Positions 47,067-54,680 of a stretch of DNA of 64,000 nt are shown in pieces (the first letter of the stretch is position 1; every line of letters starts with the position of its first letter). The translations under genes and the position numbers were made by a program. Origin of the DNA: Hwangdonia lutea. Lineage in GTDB: Bacteria; Bacteroidota; Bacteroidia; Flavobacteriales; Flavobacteriaceae. The DNA lies in the NCBI RefSeq assembly GCF_032814565.1, contig NZ_CP136521.1, positions 3,010,501 through 3,074,500 of the forward strand, read 5' to 3'. Below the pieces are notes generated by a model that saw nothing but the letters and a program-made list of their open reading frames with translations, did no database searches and was not told the origin of the DNA.

Positions 47067-47525
47067 TTAAATCCCTAATCCCAAACCAATCCTTGGAGTA
47101 CTTACGTTTATTCTTGCGGTCACGGTGTTTCTTCTAGGGTGTCCCTGGTAATAGTGCCCATCATACCTATAATAATAAACCGTGGCATGATGGTAATAAT
47201 AATCACTATGATGACAATGGTGGTTGCAATGCTCATAATGTTCGGCATAGGCATCTCGCTTTCCCTTCATGTAAGCTTTGTGTGCTTTTCTGTCTCTTCT
47301 TTTTAAATCTTTTTCATAAGCTTTTTGTTCTTTCCAAAAAGCTTCCTCCTCAGCTTTTGTTTCGGCACTAAACTCCTGTTCGAATTTAGCGTCTTCTTGA
47401 GCTCTTTTCTGATAATAGGATTTTTTATCCATCTTTGTTTCATTCGAAACCTCAGCTTCCTGGGCTTGAATTGCAATTGAAAAACTTAACGCTGCTATTA
47501 ATACTATTGATTTAAATAAGGTCAT
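47067..47525 (-). CDS. Secreted His/Tyr-rich protein with charged coiled-coil
   Basis: 152 aa with a signal peptide (SIVLIAALSFSIAIQAQ). Residues ~30-92 form a highly charged helix (KAEEEAFWKEQKAYEKDLKR). Residues 95-130 are His/Tyr-rich (HYEHCNHHCHHSDYYYHH, YYYRYDGHYY) with Cys100 and Cys104 in a CX3CH arrangement. The C-terminus ends in a glycine-rich GLGLGI. No known family. Metal or heme binding is an inference from composition. An ECF-type promoter of the module B subclass lies upstream at 47577-47605, tying it to that regulon. Confidence 0.72.
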   Translation of the reverse strand: MTLFKSIVLIAALSFSIAIQAQEAEVSNETKMDKKSYYQKRAQEDAKFEQEFSAETKAEEEAFWKEQKAYEKDLKRRDRKAHKAYMKGKRDAYAEHYEHCNHHCHHSDYYYHHATVYYYRYDGHYYQGHPRRNTVTARINVSTPRIGLGLGI

Positions 47526-47576
47526 AACTTTTAATTTTAAAATTTAATAAATGCACTTTACAAGTGCTTTCATAAA

Positions 47577-47605
47577 TAAGACAACCCTAAAGTTTTTTAC
47601 CCTAC
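47577..47605 (-). promoter_or_regulatory. ECF-type promoter for the His/Tyr-rich protein (module B subclass)
   Basis: Minus strand: GTAGGGTAAA (47596-47605), 9 nt, GGTTGTCTTA (47577-47586), the same as the GTAGG-N17-TGTCTTA architecture. About 50 nt of leader to the ATG. Confidence 0.65.
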
Positions 47606-47645
47606 CTTCAATTCTATTATTTTTAGATCATTGGATTGTTAATAA

Positions 47646-47677
47646 GAAAAAAGCTGCCTAATTTTTTTAGACAGCTT
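47646..47677 (-). terminator. Terminator after the barrel protein gene
   Basis: On the minus strand AAGCTGTCTAA pairs with TTAGGCAGCTT (one wobble), followed by T-rich sequence. Confidence 0.8.
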
Positions 47678-47690
47678 AGTTTTTTGTGGA

Positions 47691-48284
47691 TTAAAAATCA
47701 AACCCTATGGAGAATTGCCATACCCTGTTTTGCGGACTTCCTTCGTCGTATACTTCGCCCATTCCGAGATGATATCTTACACCCAATGAAACTCCGGAAC
47801 TTGTTTTAAAGCCGCCTCCAAAGTTAAAACCCCAATCGAGTGTATTTGGTTCAAATTCTTGAGAGGTATCAAATAGTCCAAAGTTACTATCAAATTCTTC
47901 CTTATGTGAAATCGCTAAACCTATTTGTGGGCCCGCTTCTAAAAAGAAGCTTTCGCTTGGATATAGTTTTAATGATAAGGGAAGATTCAAATAATCTAAT
48001 TTTTGGGTAAATGTGCCGCCATTATCTCTAAGTTCGTAGCCTTGTTGTGAGTATAAAAATTCTACTTGAAGGGCAGCACTTTCGCTTAAAAACGATTCGC
48101 CATAAAAACCTAAATGAAAGGCGTGACGCTGACCGGTTTCGGTATCGCCATCAAAACTTACAGCAGCTAGATTGTAGCCAAATTTTATCCCTGCGTTGGA
48201 ATTGTTATTGCTATTGTTTTCTTGTGCTTGCAAGCTAAATAAAGTTGTAAAAATTAAGCTTAATGTTAAAAATGTGTTTTTCAT
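47691..48284 (-). CDS. Outer-membrane beta-barrel protein (PorT-like/OMP_b-brl)
   Basis: 197 aa with a signal peptide (LTLSLIFTTLFSLQAQ). It is an eight-stranded-type barrel with strands such as AGIKFGYNLAAVSFDG, HAFHLGFYGESFLS, AALQVEFLYSQQGYE, LNLPLSLKLYPSESFFLEAGPQIGLAIS and GVSLGVRYHLGMGEV, ending in VWQFSIGFDF with C-terminal Phe. It lies 30 bp after the metzincin-like gene and is probably co-transcribed with it. Function unknown. Confidence 0.82.
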   Translation of the reverse strand: MKNTFLTLSLIFTTLFSLQAQENNSNNNSNAGIKFGYNLAAVSFDGDTETGQRHAFHLGFYGESFLSESAALQVEFLYSQQGYELRDNGGTFTQKLDYLNLPLSLKLYPSESFFLEAGPQIGLAISHKEEFDSNFGLFDTSQEFEPNTLDWGFNFGGGFKTSSGVSLGVRYHLGMGEVYDEGSPQNRVWQFSIGFDF

Positions 48285-48314
48285 TGTTTGTAGGATTAAA
48301 TGATTATTAATAAT

Positions 48315-49103
48315 TTATTTTCCGCCATTGGCTTGTAAATCGGCTATACATTGCGCATCCAATTCGGGTGCTTTATTACTGCCAATTAAATTGGACAAAC
48401 CGTCGCCGGTTTCGGCAGACCAGTACATTAAACAGTCCTCGTCGTTACAATGTTTAGCATGTGAGCTGTCTTCATGGTTACTAACCATTGGTGTACCTAG
48501 GTTTGTGAGGCCAAAAATATGTCCGAATTCATGTGTGATAACCGTAGTTTCTAAAACACTTCTGTCAGGTTCAAAAGCACTGTTGCTTAAATCTTCAATG
48601 GTTTCTTGATAAATAACAAATGACGTGTTTCGGTAGGCGGTACCTAAAACAACACCATTCTCGGTGTTTTTGTTTGATTCGCCGTTTGCAAAAAATGCCC
48701 AAATCGCGATTTGATTGTTGGTATTATACTTTGTTCTATTAGAGTCTTCAATACTTATAATATCTTCGATGCTGTACTTCAATTTACCTGTTGGCGCAAT
48801 AGATCTTTTTTCAATTGTAATGCCATTAGGTTTAAATGTTCGTGCTTCAATGAAGGATTTTAAATTGTTTATCGCGGTTTGTGTAGGTTCGAATCCGTCT
48901 ACATAAACAAGCTCGATAATCATACTTTTAAATGTGCTGCTCGATAATAGATCGTTGGCCGAAGCTCCCGTGGTTTTTCGATTTGCAGCTTTGTTGGTTT
49001 CTGTGCCGCCGTTATTAGAGTCGACTTGATTGGATACTTCTTCTTTAGAACAAGCCATTAAAGAAACTATAAGTAAAAGTGTTATTAAAAATCTATACTT
49101 CAT
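48315..49103 (-). CDS. Metzincin-like zinc metalloprotease lipoprotein
   Basis: 262 aa with a lipobox (VSLMAC). The zinc site is TTVITHEFGHIFGLTNLG (HEXXHXXG), with a likely third ligand in VSNHEDSSHAKHC and a Met-turn-like CLMYWSAETG. Two Cys pairs could form disulfides around CNDEDC. An Asn/Gly/Thr-rich linker follows the lipid anchor. It is probably an envelope protease. It lies downstream of lipoprotein B after a terminator and has little room for its own promoter, so readthrough from the module B regulon is possible. Confidence 0.83.
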   Translation of the reverse strand: MKYRFLITLLLIVSLMACSKEEVSNQVDSNNGGTETNKAANRKTTGASANDLLSSSTFKSMIIELVYVDGFEPTQTAINNLKSFIEARTFKPNGITIEKRSIAPTGKLKYSIEDIISIEDSNRTKYNTNNQIAIWAFFANGESNKNTENGVVLGTAYRNTSFVIYQETIEDLSNSAFEPDRSVLETTVITHEFGHIFGLTNLGTPMVSNHEDSSHAKHCNDEDCLMYWSAETGDGLSNLIGSNKAPELDAQCIADLQANGGK

Positions 49104-49130
49104 ATTGAGAATACTTTTCGTTTATATTTT

Positions 49131-49162
49131 AAAAACAGCTGCTATTTTTTAGCAGCTGTTTT
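49131..49162 (-). terminator. Terminator after lipoprotein B
   Basis: On the minus strand AAAACAGCTGCTA and TAGCAGCTGTTTTT form a perfect stem with a T-run. Confidence 0.88.
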
Positions 49163-49195
49163 ACCATAACATACGTCACAAATGCGAATCTAGTT

Positions 49196-50248
49196 TTAAA
49201 TTTGGGTTAATACTAGAGTTATTGCAGCATTTGTTGTGCTTTGCAGAGAGATTGAACTTTCTGAGTAGCTTGTAACTTCCCAACTATGGTTTAATAATTC
49301 GAAAGTAGCGTTGCCCGTAAAAGTTAAATTTAAAAATACTTCAAGCTCTGATGTTACAGCGTATGTCCCTTCAACATCGCTAATGGTTGTATTTACCGTG
49401 TTTTTAGCAACACAACTTAAATCGTTAGCAAAATCTATGGTGTAGTTTGCATAATCCGTAGCTGTATCAACACCCGCGGTAATAAACGATTCTACTTTAA
49501 AAGCGCCTTCAACTAAAATGGTTTCTAAAGATTTAGCATTTTCTTCGGCTTCTTCTTTAGCGTCATCTGTGGCTAAACAATCTGTAATTTGAGTTTTTAA
49601 ATCGAAATCACTAGCAACTTCTACCACCGTATCTCCGTTAACGGTTGCCGTTATTGGGTAGTTTATGGCAAATCTATCATTGCTTTCTAAATTATTCATG
49701 TAGGCATATAATTGTTGTTCAGATTCTATAACCACGCTACCTGTTTGCTCTAAATTTAAGTTGTAGGTTAGAATGGTTATCGGAAAATCGATGTTTAAAC
49801 AATTAATAGCGGCCTCACCTTGTTGTTCGGCTTGCTCACAAGCGTTCATAAGCGCATCGTACTCGGTTTGATTGGCGATTTGAACTTCGGTGTAATTGCT
49901 CATCATAACCGATAAAGGAAATTGAAATTCAATCGTATCATTATCATTAATGAATTCTCCTAAAATGCTTAAAACCAAATCGAATTGAGATTCACTTACT
50001 ATGGTTAACTCAGTACCGTTAATAGTTGCGGTAACGGGCAAAATTATTGAAGAGCAAGATGTGCCATCTAAAAAGTCATCAAAACTTCCATCGTGCATCG
50101 AGGAACGCTCCAGGTTACTTGCAGTTTCAGAGTTTGGGGAATTGGTATTTGGATTTTGACCATTTTCACTATCAATTTCATCTTGACAAGAAGTTAATCC
50201 TAAAAATGAAAGAAATAAGATTGCTGTAAATAATTTTAAGGTTTTCAT
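49196..50248 (-). CDS. Acidic repeat lipoprotein (module B)
   Basis: 350 aa with the lipobox LGLTSC (Cys21). Four short modules near residues 65, 105, 150 and 193 share the pattern IILPVTATINGTEL, IEFQFPLSVMMSN, LNIDFPITILTYN and INYPITATVNGDTV. An acidic helix follows (DDAKEEAEENAKSLET), then one C-terminal beta-rich domain (FKVESFITAGVDT...YTIDFANDLSC...VEGTYAV...LNLTFTG...HSWEV), homologous to the triplicated domain of lipoprotein A. It has its own ECF-type promoter and is divergent from the sigma gene. Likely surface partner of the module B TonB receptor (inference). Confidence 0.8.
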   Translation of the reverse strand: MKTLKLFTAILFLSFLGLTSCQDEIDSENGQNPNTNSPNSETASNLERSSMHDGSFDDFLDGTSCSSIILPVTATINGTELTIVSESQFDLVLSILGEFINDNDTIEFQFPLSVMMSNYTEVQIANQTEYDALMNACEQAEQQGEAAINCLNIDFPITILTYNLNLEQTGSVVIESEQQLYAYMNNLESNDRFAINYPITATVNGDTVVEVASDFDLKTQITDCLATDDAKEEAEENAKSLETILVEGAFKVESFITAGVDTATDYANYTIDFANDLSCVAKNTVNTTISDVEGTYAVTSELEVFLNLTFTGNATFELLNHSWEVTSYSESSISLQSTTNAAITLVLTQI

Positions 50249-50314
50249 AATACTAATTTTTTTTGGGTTTTTTAATTTTTCTTTTTCATAGCGATTTTTT
50301 CGCCTTTCTATAAG

Positions 50315-50343
50315 TAAGACACCTGTGTTTAATTTTACCCTAC
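50315..50343 (-). promoter_or_regulatory. ECF-type promoter for lipoprotein B
   Basis: Minus strand GTAGGGTAAA (50334-50343), 9 nt, AGGTGTCTTA (50315-50324). Both blocks are identical to the fecR-B site at 51075, including spacing. The leader is about 65 nt. Confidence 0.72.
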
Positions 50344-50346
50344 TTT

Positions 50347-50454
50347 TTATTTTAAAATAATTTTTGATATTAAGTAAATAGCTGCCAAAACACTTACTAT
50401 TAGTGCGATTTTCAATAGAATTTCTGTGATTTTAATAATAGTTTTATTTTTCAT
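50347..50454 (-). CDS. Small single-TM peptide, 35 aa (new gene)
   Basis: ATG at 50454 to TAA at 50347. The peptide begins MKNKTIIKITEI, then LLKIALIVSVLAAIYLISKI forms one hydrophobic helix with lysine-rich ends. It is too short for usual ORF calling. The support is positional: an ECF-type promoter of the module B subclass (50481-50509) lies 26 nt upstream, and the next ECF promoter (lipoprotein B) begins 4 nt after its stop. No homologue can be named. It could modulate FecR, TonB or the sigma pathway at the inner membrane (inference). Confidence 0.5.
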   Translation of the reverse strand: MKNKTIIKITEILLKIALIVSVLAAIYLISKIILK

Positions 50455-50461
50455 AATGTCA

Positions 50462-50483
50462 TTTAAGTTTCTTATAACTTAAA
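50462..50483. promoter_or_regulatory. Perfect inverted repeat at the start of the small-peptide transcript
   Basis: TTTAAGTT-N6-AACTTAAA, 8-bp arms, overlapping the predicted transcription start of the 35-aa gene. It is a candidate operator or 5' hairpin. Confidence 0.45.
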
Positions 50484-50509
50484 GACATCTAAAAATAAAT
50501 TTACCCTAT
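50481..50509 (-). promoter_or_regulatory. ECF-type promoter for the 35-aa peptide
   Basis: Minus strand ATAGGGTAAA (50500-50509), 9 nt, AGATGTCTTT (50481-50490). Same spacing as the other module B sites, slightly weaker match. Confidence 0.6.
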
Positions 50510-50514
50510 TTTTG
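50507..50514 (+). promoter_or_regulatory. Housekeeping-type -7 element for the module B sigma gene
   Basis: TATTTTTG, exact TAnnTTTG, 41 nt before the sigma ATG. It overlaps the -35-like part of the ECF promoter on the opposite strand. Confidence 0.5.
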
Positions 50515-50555
50515 TAAAAAAATAATAACTTGCCGCCTCAATATTTACCTATTAA

Positions 50556-51071
50556 ATGAATAGCAACAACACCAAACTTTGTGAAGAAACCCACTTTAAT
50601 ACGTTTTATTTAGAGCATATTCAGCATGCCAGCAATTTTGCATATTATAAATGTGGCGATAAAGACAATGCCTTAGATTTGGTGCAAGAAGCCTTTTCTA
50701 AAATTTGGGAAAACTGTTCTAAAATTGATTTTACCAAAGCCAAAACGTATTTGTTTACCACGGTAAACAATTTGTTTTTAAATAAAGTAAAACATAATAA
50801 GGTGGTTTTGGAATATGCCAAAGCCGCACCTTATATTGATAAAACCAATGAGAGTCCTGAATATTTATTGGAAGAGGAAGAGTTTAAAACCAAATTGCAA
50901 AACGCCATAGCTTTACTATCCGAAGCGCAACGCGAGGTGTTTTTATTAAACAGAATAGACGGTAAAAAGTATCGGGAAATAGCGGAAATGCTAGAAATCT
51001 CTCAAAAAGCAGTTGAGAAAAGAATGTCTGGCGCACTTAAAATCTTAAGGGCACATATAGAAAATATTTAA
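50556..51071 (+). CDS. FecI-like ECF sigma factor (module B)
   Basis: 171 aa. Region 2 is FYLEHIQHASNFAYYKCGDKDNALDLVQEAFSKIWENC with FLFTTVNN-type continuation (YLFTTVNNLFLNK). Region 4 is LSEAQREVFLLNRIDGKKYREIAEMLEISQKAVEKRMSGAL. It is paralogous to the module A sigma (171 aa each; shared EAF.K.W.NC, FTT.NNL.LN and S..AVEKR). It lies directly upstream of fecR-B, with an ECF-type promoter in the 53-bp gap. Likely reads the TAGGGTAAA...TGTCTT sites. Confidence 0.93.
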   Translation: MNSNNTKLCEETHFNTFYLEHIQHASNFAYYKCGDKDNALDLVQEAFSKIWENCSKIDFTKAKTYLFTTVNNLFLNKVKHNKVVLEYAKAAPYIDKTNESPEYLLEEEEFKTKLQNAIALLSEAQREVFLLNRIDGKKYREIAEMLEISQKAVEKRMSGALKILRAHIENI

Positions 51072-51074
51072 CTC

Positions 51075-51105
51075 GGGTAGGGTAAATATAAATATAGGTG
51101 TCTTA
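51075..51105 (+). promoter_or_regulatory. ECF-type promoter for fecR-TBDR (module B)
   Basis: GGGTAGGGTAAA (51075-51086) then 17 nt from GGGTAGG to TGTCTTA (ends 51105), 19 nt before the fecR ATG. Best match of the set. Confidence 0.72.
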
Positions 51106-51124
51106 ATTGTAGGAAAGACAAAAA

Positions 51125-52039
51125 ATGAATAAAGAAAACGACATACTAAAATGGTTTGATGGCGACATCTCTACCGCGGAGATTAAAAAGCTATATCCCG
51201 ATGAAGACTTTTCGGCATTGGAAAAAGCTGCCTTTTATGCCAAACAAATTGATGTGCCTAAAGTAGATGCACAACAGGCTTTAGCAGAATTTAAAACCAG
51301 ATCTTTTAAAAAGAAAGAGTCTAAGGTTATTCCGTTAAACTTTAAATCGATTTTAAAGGTGGCAGCTATTTTGGTGGTTATGCTTACGTCGTCTTATTTT
51401 TTATTCTTCAACAATACAAAATCCTATTCAACAGCCATTGCACAAACAGAAACGTTTAACCTTCCCGATGATTCTGAAGTTATTTTAAATGCACAGTCCA
51501 AACTGTCTTTCAATAAAAAAACTTGGGAAAAAAGCCGAAGTCTTGATTTAAATGGCGAAGCTTTTTTTAAAGTTACAAAAGGAGAAAAATTTATTGTGAA
51601 TACAGAAATAGGAAGCATCCAGGTTTTAGGTACGCAATTTAACGTAAAAGAACGCCCTAATTATTTTGAAGTACAATGTTACGAAGGTTCTGTAAGTGTA
51701 ACACATAGCAAAGAAAAAGTGGTGTTAACCCCGGGTAAATCATTTCGGGTTGTAAATAATGAAATTGTTTCGGCTAAAGATTTTAATGCAGAAACCCCAT
51801 CGTGGTTAGCCAAAGAATCTTCATTTGATAATGTGCCGCTATGGCAAGTAATTAATGAGTTGGAAATTCAATACGATATAACTATTGATGCCTCAAAAGT
51901 AGATGTTGCCAAAACGTTTTCCGGTAGTTTTACACACACCGATAAGAACATAGCATTACAATCTGTAACCATTCCACTTAAATTGAGCTACAAAATAAAC
52001 GGTAATAAAGTTGAGTTATATAACTATGACAAAAACTAA
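51125..52039 (+). CDS. FecR family anti-sigma/signal transducer (module B)
   Basis: 304 aa. The cytosolic sigma-binding N-terminus is ILKWFDGDISTAEIKKL. One TM helix is near residues 77-95 (LKVAAILVVMLTSSYFLFF). The periplasmic FecR domain has FNLPDDSEVILNAQSKLSFNKKTW, LDLNGEAFFKVTKG and VLGTQFNVKERPNYFEVQCYEGSVSV. The DUF4974-type C-terminus is FDNVPLWQVINELEIQYDITI. It overlaps the receptor gene and is the first gene after the ECF promoter, so it is induced together with the receptor. Confidence 0.92.
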   Translation: MNKENDILKWFDGDISTAEIKKLYPDEDFSALEKAAFYAKQIDVPKVDAQQALAEFKTRSFKKKESKVIPLNFKSILKVAAILVVMLTSSYFLFFNNTKSYSTAIAQTETFNLPDDSEVILNAQSKLSFNKKTWEKSRSLDLNGEAFFKVTKGEKFIVNTEIGSIQVLGTQFNVKERPNYFEVQCYEGSVSVTHSKEKVVLTPGKSFRVVNNEIVSAKDFNAETPSWLAKESSFDNVPLWQVINELEIQYDITIDASKVDVAKTFSGSFTHTDKNIALQSVTIPLKLSYKINGNKVELYNYDKN

Positions 52040-54572
52040 ACACTTCATCGTTTTACTTTCTGTCTATTGCTGCTTTTCTTTTGGTTTACAAGCCCAGGAA
52101 AAACTACCGCTATTAGATGTTATACAGCAATTAGAGAATCAATTTGATGTTAAATTTTCCTATTCCATAGATGATGTTAGCAATGTTTTGGTCGATCAAC
52201 CTATCAAATCAAATACATTACATCAAATCATTCAAAATTTAAACGCTACCACACTTTTAAATTTTAAGTTTCTTAACGAGCGCTATATCACGGTTTCCAC
52301 AATTAACAAAACCATAGCTATTTGTGGTGTTTTGGTTTCAGAAAAAACTAAAGAACCTTTGCTTGGGGCTTCGGTTTTAATTGAAAATTCTACAAAAGGT
52401 GTGATCACAGATATTGATGGCGCTTTTAATTTAGATGAAGTTGGAGCGAACGAAACAATAATCTTATCTTTTTTGGGTTTTGAAACACAGGTTTTTAAAG
52501 CTGCAGATTTAATGTTGTTAGATAATACTTGTAAGACCATTGAAATGCAAGTAAAGAGCGAAACGCTCAACCAGGTTCTAATCACCAAATTTTTAACCAC
52601 GGGTTTGCAAAAACGCATTGACGGAAGCACCATTTTAAACACCGAAAAGTTTGGCATTTTACCTGGACTCTCAGAACCGGATATTATGCAATCCATTCAA
52701 GCTTTACCGGGCGTTGAAAGTGTTAACGAGAGTGTTGCAAATATTAATGTTCGAGGCGGTACAAACGACCAAAACCTTATTCTTTGGGATGACATTAAAA
52801 TGTACCATTCGGGGCATTTCTTCGGACTCATTTCAGCTTACAACCCGTATTTAACAAATCGTGTTACGGTGACCAAAAACGGAACCTCAAGCGAGTTTAG
52901 CGATGGCGTGTCCAGCACCATAAATATGTCTACTAAAAATAAGATAAATGAAGGTTTTAAAGGCGGCGTTGGCGCTAATTTGATACATGCCGATGCTTTT
53001 TTGGAAATACCGTTAAGTAAAAAACTGGCCGTTCATATATCGGGTAGGCGTTCGTTTACAGATGTTTTTAGCTCACCAACTTACGATACGTATTTTGAAC
53101 GTAGTTTTCAAGATAGCGAACTCACCACAAACAGCGATAACATTAGCGAGAGTAACAAATCGTCCGATTTTTTCTTTTACGATTACACCGCAAAAGTGCT
53201 GTTCGATTTAAATGATAATCATAAAATTAGAGCCAACATTATAGGTATTAATAATAATTTAGATTACACCGAAAGCTTTACAAATACGGATAATGAAACA
53301 GACTCCAAAACTAGTAATTTAAAGCAACAAAACTTGGGAGCTGGTGTAAACTGGAATGCGACATGGCATGCTAAGTTTTCAACAGAATTCAATGCCTTTT
53401 ACTCAAAATATAACGTGGATGCGGTTGATTATAGAATTGAAACCGATCAAAAATTAACCCAAGCAAACGAAGTTCTCGAAACGGGAGTAAAGCTTAAAAC
53501 CGATTTTAAGATTAACGATAATCTAAATTTATTAAACGGCTATCAATTTAGTGAAATAGGCATTTTAAACGAAACCACAGTTAGCGCGCCCTCTTACGAT
53601 AAAACCAAAAAAGATGTGTTGCTTAACCACGCGCTTTTTAGTGAATTTGAATTTAATAAACACAATACTTATCTCAGGTTTGGGGTTCGCGGGAATTATT
53701 TTCAGAAATTCAATAAAATAATTATTGAACCTAGATTGAATGTTAGGCAAAAACTAAATAATTTCTTTGCTTTAAAATTGCAAGGTGAGTTTAAAAACCA
53801 ATCGGCCACCCAGATTATCGATTTCCAAGATGATTTTTTAGGCGTTGAAAACCGCCGTTGGATTTTGGCAAATAACAGCTCGATTCCTATTTCTGAAAGC
53901 AAACAAGGCTCTTTTGGTTTCGAATTTAACCAAAATAATTTTGTTATTGATGTTGAAGCATTTTATAAAATAGTTGATGGCATAACAGCATCCAACCAAG
54001 GGTTTTATAATAATTTTCAATATATAAATGCCACGGGGAGTTATCATGTAAAGGGTATCGAGTTTTTAATGAACAAATCAGCTGATACTTACAGCGCTTG
54101 GGTGAGCTATACCTATAGCGTAAATGATTATGAGTTTGAAAGTATTACCCCATCTGTTTTTCCAAACAATGTAGATGTAAGGCATTCGGTGTCTTTGGCT
54201 TTTAATTATGATATTATTGATAATTTAAAAGTGTCTGTTGGAGGTGTTTACCGTTCCGGTGCTCCTTATACGAAACCCGTAGAAGGCAATGAAACCATAC
54301 AAAACGGCAATAATACTGTGGTAAATTACGACCTCCCAAACAATGAAAACTTAGACGATTTTATCCGATTGGATGCTTCTTTGAAATATAATTTCAACCT
54401 GTCAAATACGGCTAATGGTGCTATTAGTTTGGGTGTTATTAATGTTATGAATAAAAAGAATAGCATCAATAGGTATTACGAGGTACACCCTGAAGATTCA
54501 AATTCGGTTGTTCAAATTGATAATAAATCACTTGGTTTAACGCCAAATTTAAGTTTTAGAATCAATTTTTAG
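52026..54572 (+). CDS. TonB-dependent receptor with STN and carboxypeptidase-like domains (module B)
   Basis: 848 aa from the ATG at 52026, with a 14-bp overlap with fecR; a TTG at 52011 would add five residues. Signal peptide (HFIVLLSVYCCFSFGLQAQ). The STN-like domain is LLDVIQQLENQFDVKFSYSIDDVSNVLV. The carboxypeptidase-regulatory-like domain is CGVLVSEKTKEPLLGASVLIENSTKG. Plug: LPGLSEPDIMQSIQALPGVESV, NINVRGGTNDQNLILWDDIKMY. Barrel end: LGLTPNLSFRINF. The plug is highly similar to that of module A. Ligand unknown. Confidence 0.92.
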   Translation: MTKTKHFIVLLSVYCCFSFGLQAQEKLPLLDVIQQLENQFDVKFSYSIDDVSNVLVDQPIKSNTLHQIIQNLNATTLLNFKFLNERYITVSTINKTIAICGVLVSEKTKEPLLGASVLIENSTKGVITDIDGAFNLDEVGANETIILSFLGFETQVFKAADLMLLDNTCKTIEMQVKSETLNQVLITKFLTTGLQKRIDGSTILNTEKFGILPGLSEPDIMQSIQALPGVESVNESVANINVRGGTNDQNLILWDDIKMYHSGHFFGLISAYNPYLTNRVTVTKNGTSSEFSDGVSSTINMSTKNKINEGFKGGVGANLIHADAFLEIPLSKKLAVHISGRRSFTDVFSSPTYDTYFERSFQDSELTTNSDNISESNKSSDFFFYDYTAKVLFDLNDNHKIRANIIGINNNLDYTESFTNTDNETDSKTSNLKQQNLGAGVNWNATWHAKFSTEFNAFYSKYNVDAVDYRIETDQKLTQANEVLETGVKLKTDFKINDNLNLLNGYQFSEIGILNETTVSAPSYDKTKKDVLLNHALFSEFEFNKHNTYLRFGVRGNYFQKFNKIIIEPRLNVRQKLNNFFALKLQGEFKNQSATQIIDFQDDFLGVENRRWILANNSSIPISESKQGSFGFEFNQNNFVIDVEAFYKIVDGITASNQGFYNNFQYINATGSYHVKGIEFLMNKSADTYSAWVSYTYSVNDYEFESITPSVFPNNVDVRHSVSLAFNYDIIDNLKVSVGGVYRSGAPYTKPVEGNETIQNGNNTVVNYDLPNNENLDDFIRLDASLKYNFNLSNTANGAISLGVINVMNKKNSINRYYEVHPEDSNSVVQIDNKSLGLTPNLSFRINF

Positions 54573-54627
54573 AATAGTAAATCACATTAAAAAAATCGAT
54601 AAAATGTATTATTTTTACGATTAAATG

Positions 54628-54657
54628 TTGTTTAGTTCGATGTTTTTTATATTTTTG
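54628..54657 (+). promoter_or_regulatory. Complete housekeeping promoter for the DUF6588 gene
   Basis: TTG (54628-54630), exactly 19 nt, TATTTTTG (54650-54657): the full Bacteroidota -33/-7 consensus. ATG follows 23 nt later. Confidence 0.7.
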
Positions 54658-54680
54658 TCAAACCCAAATCTTAAAATAAA

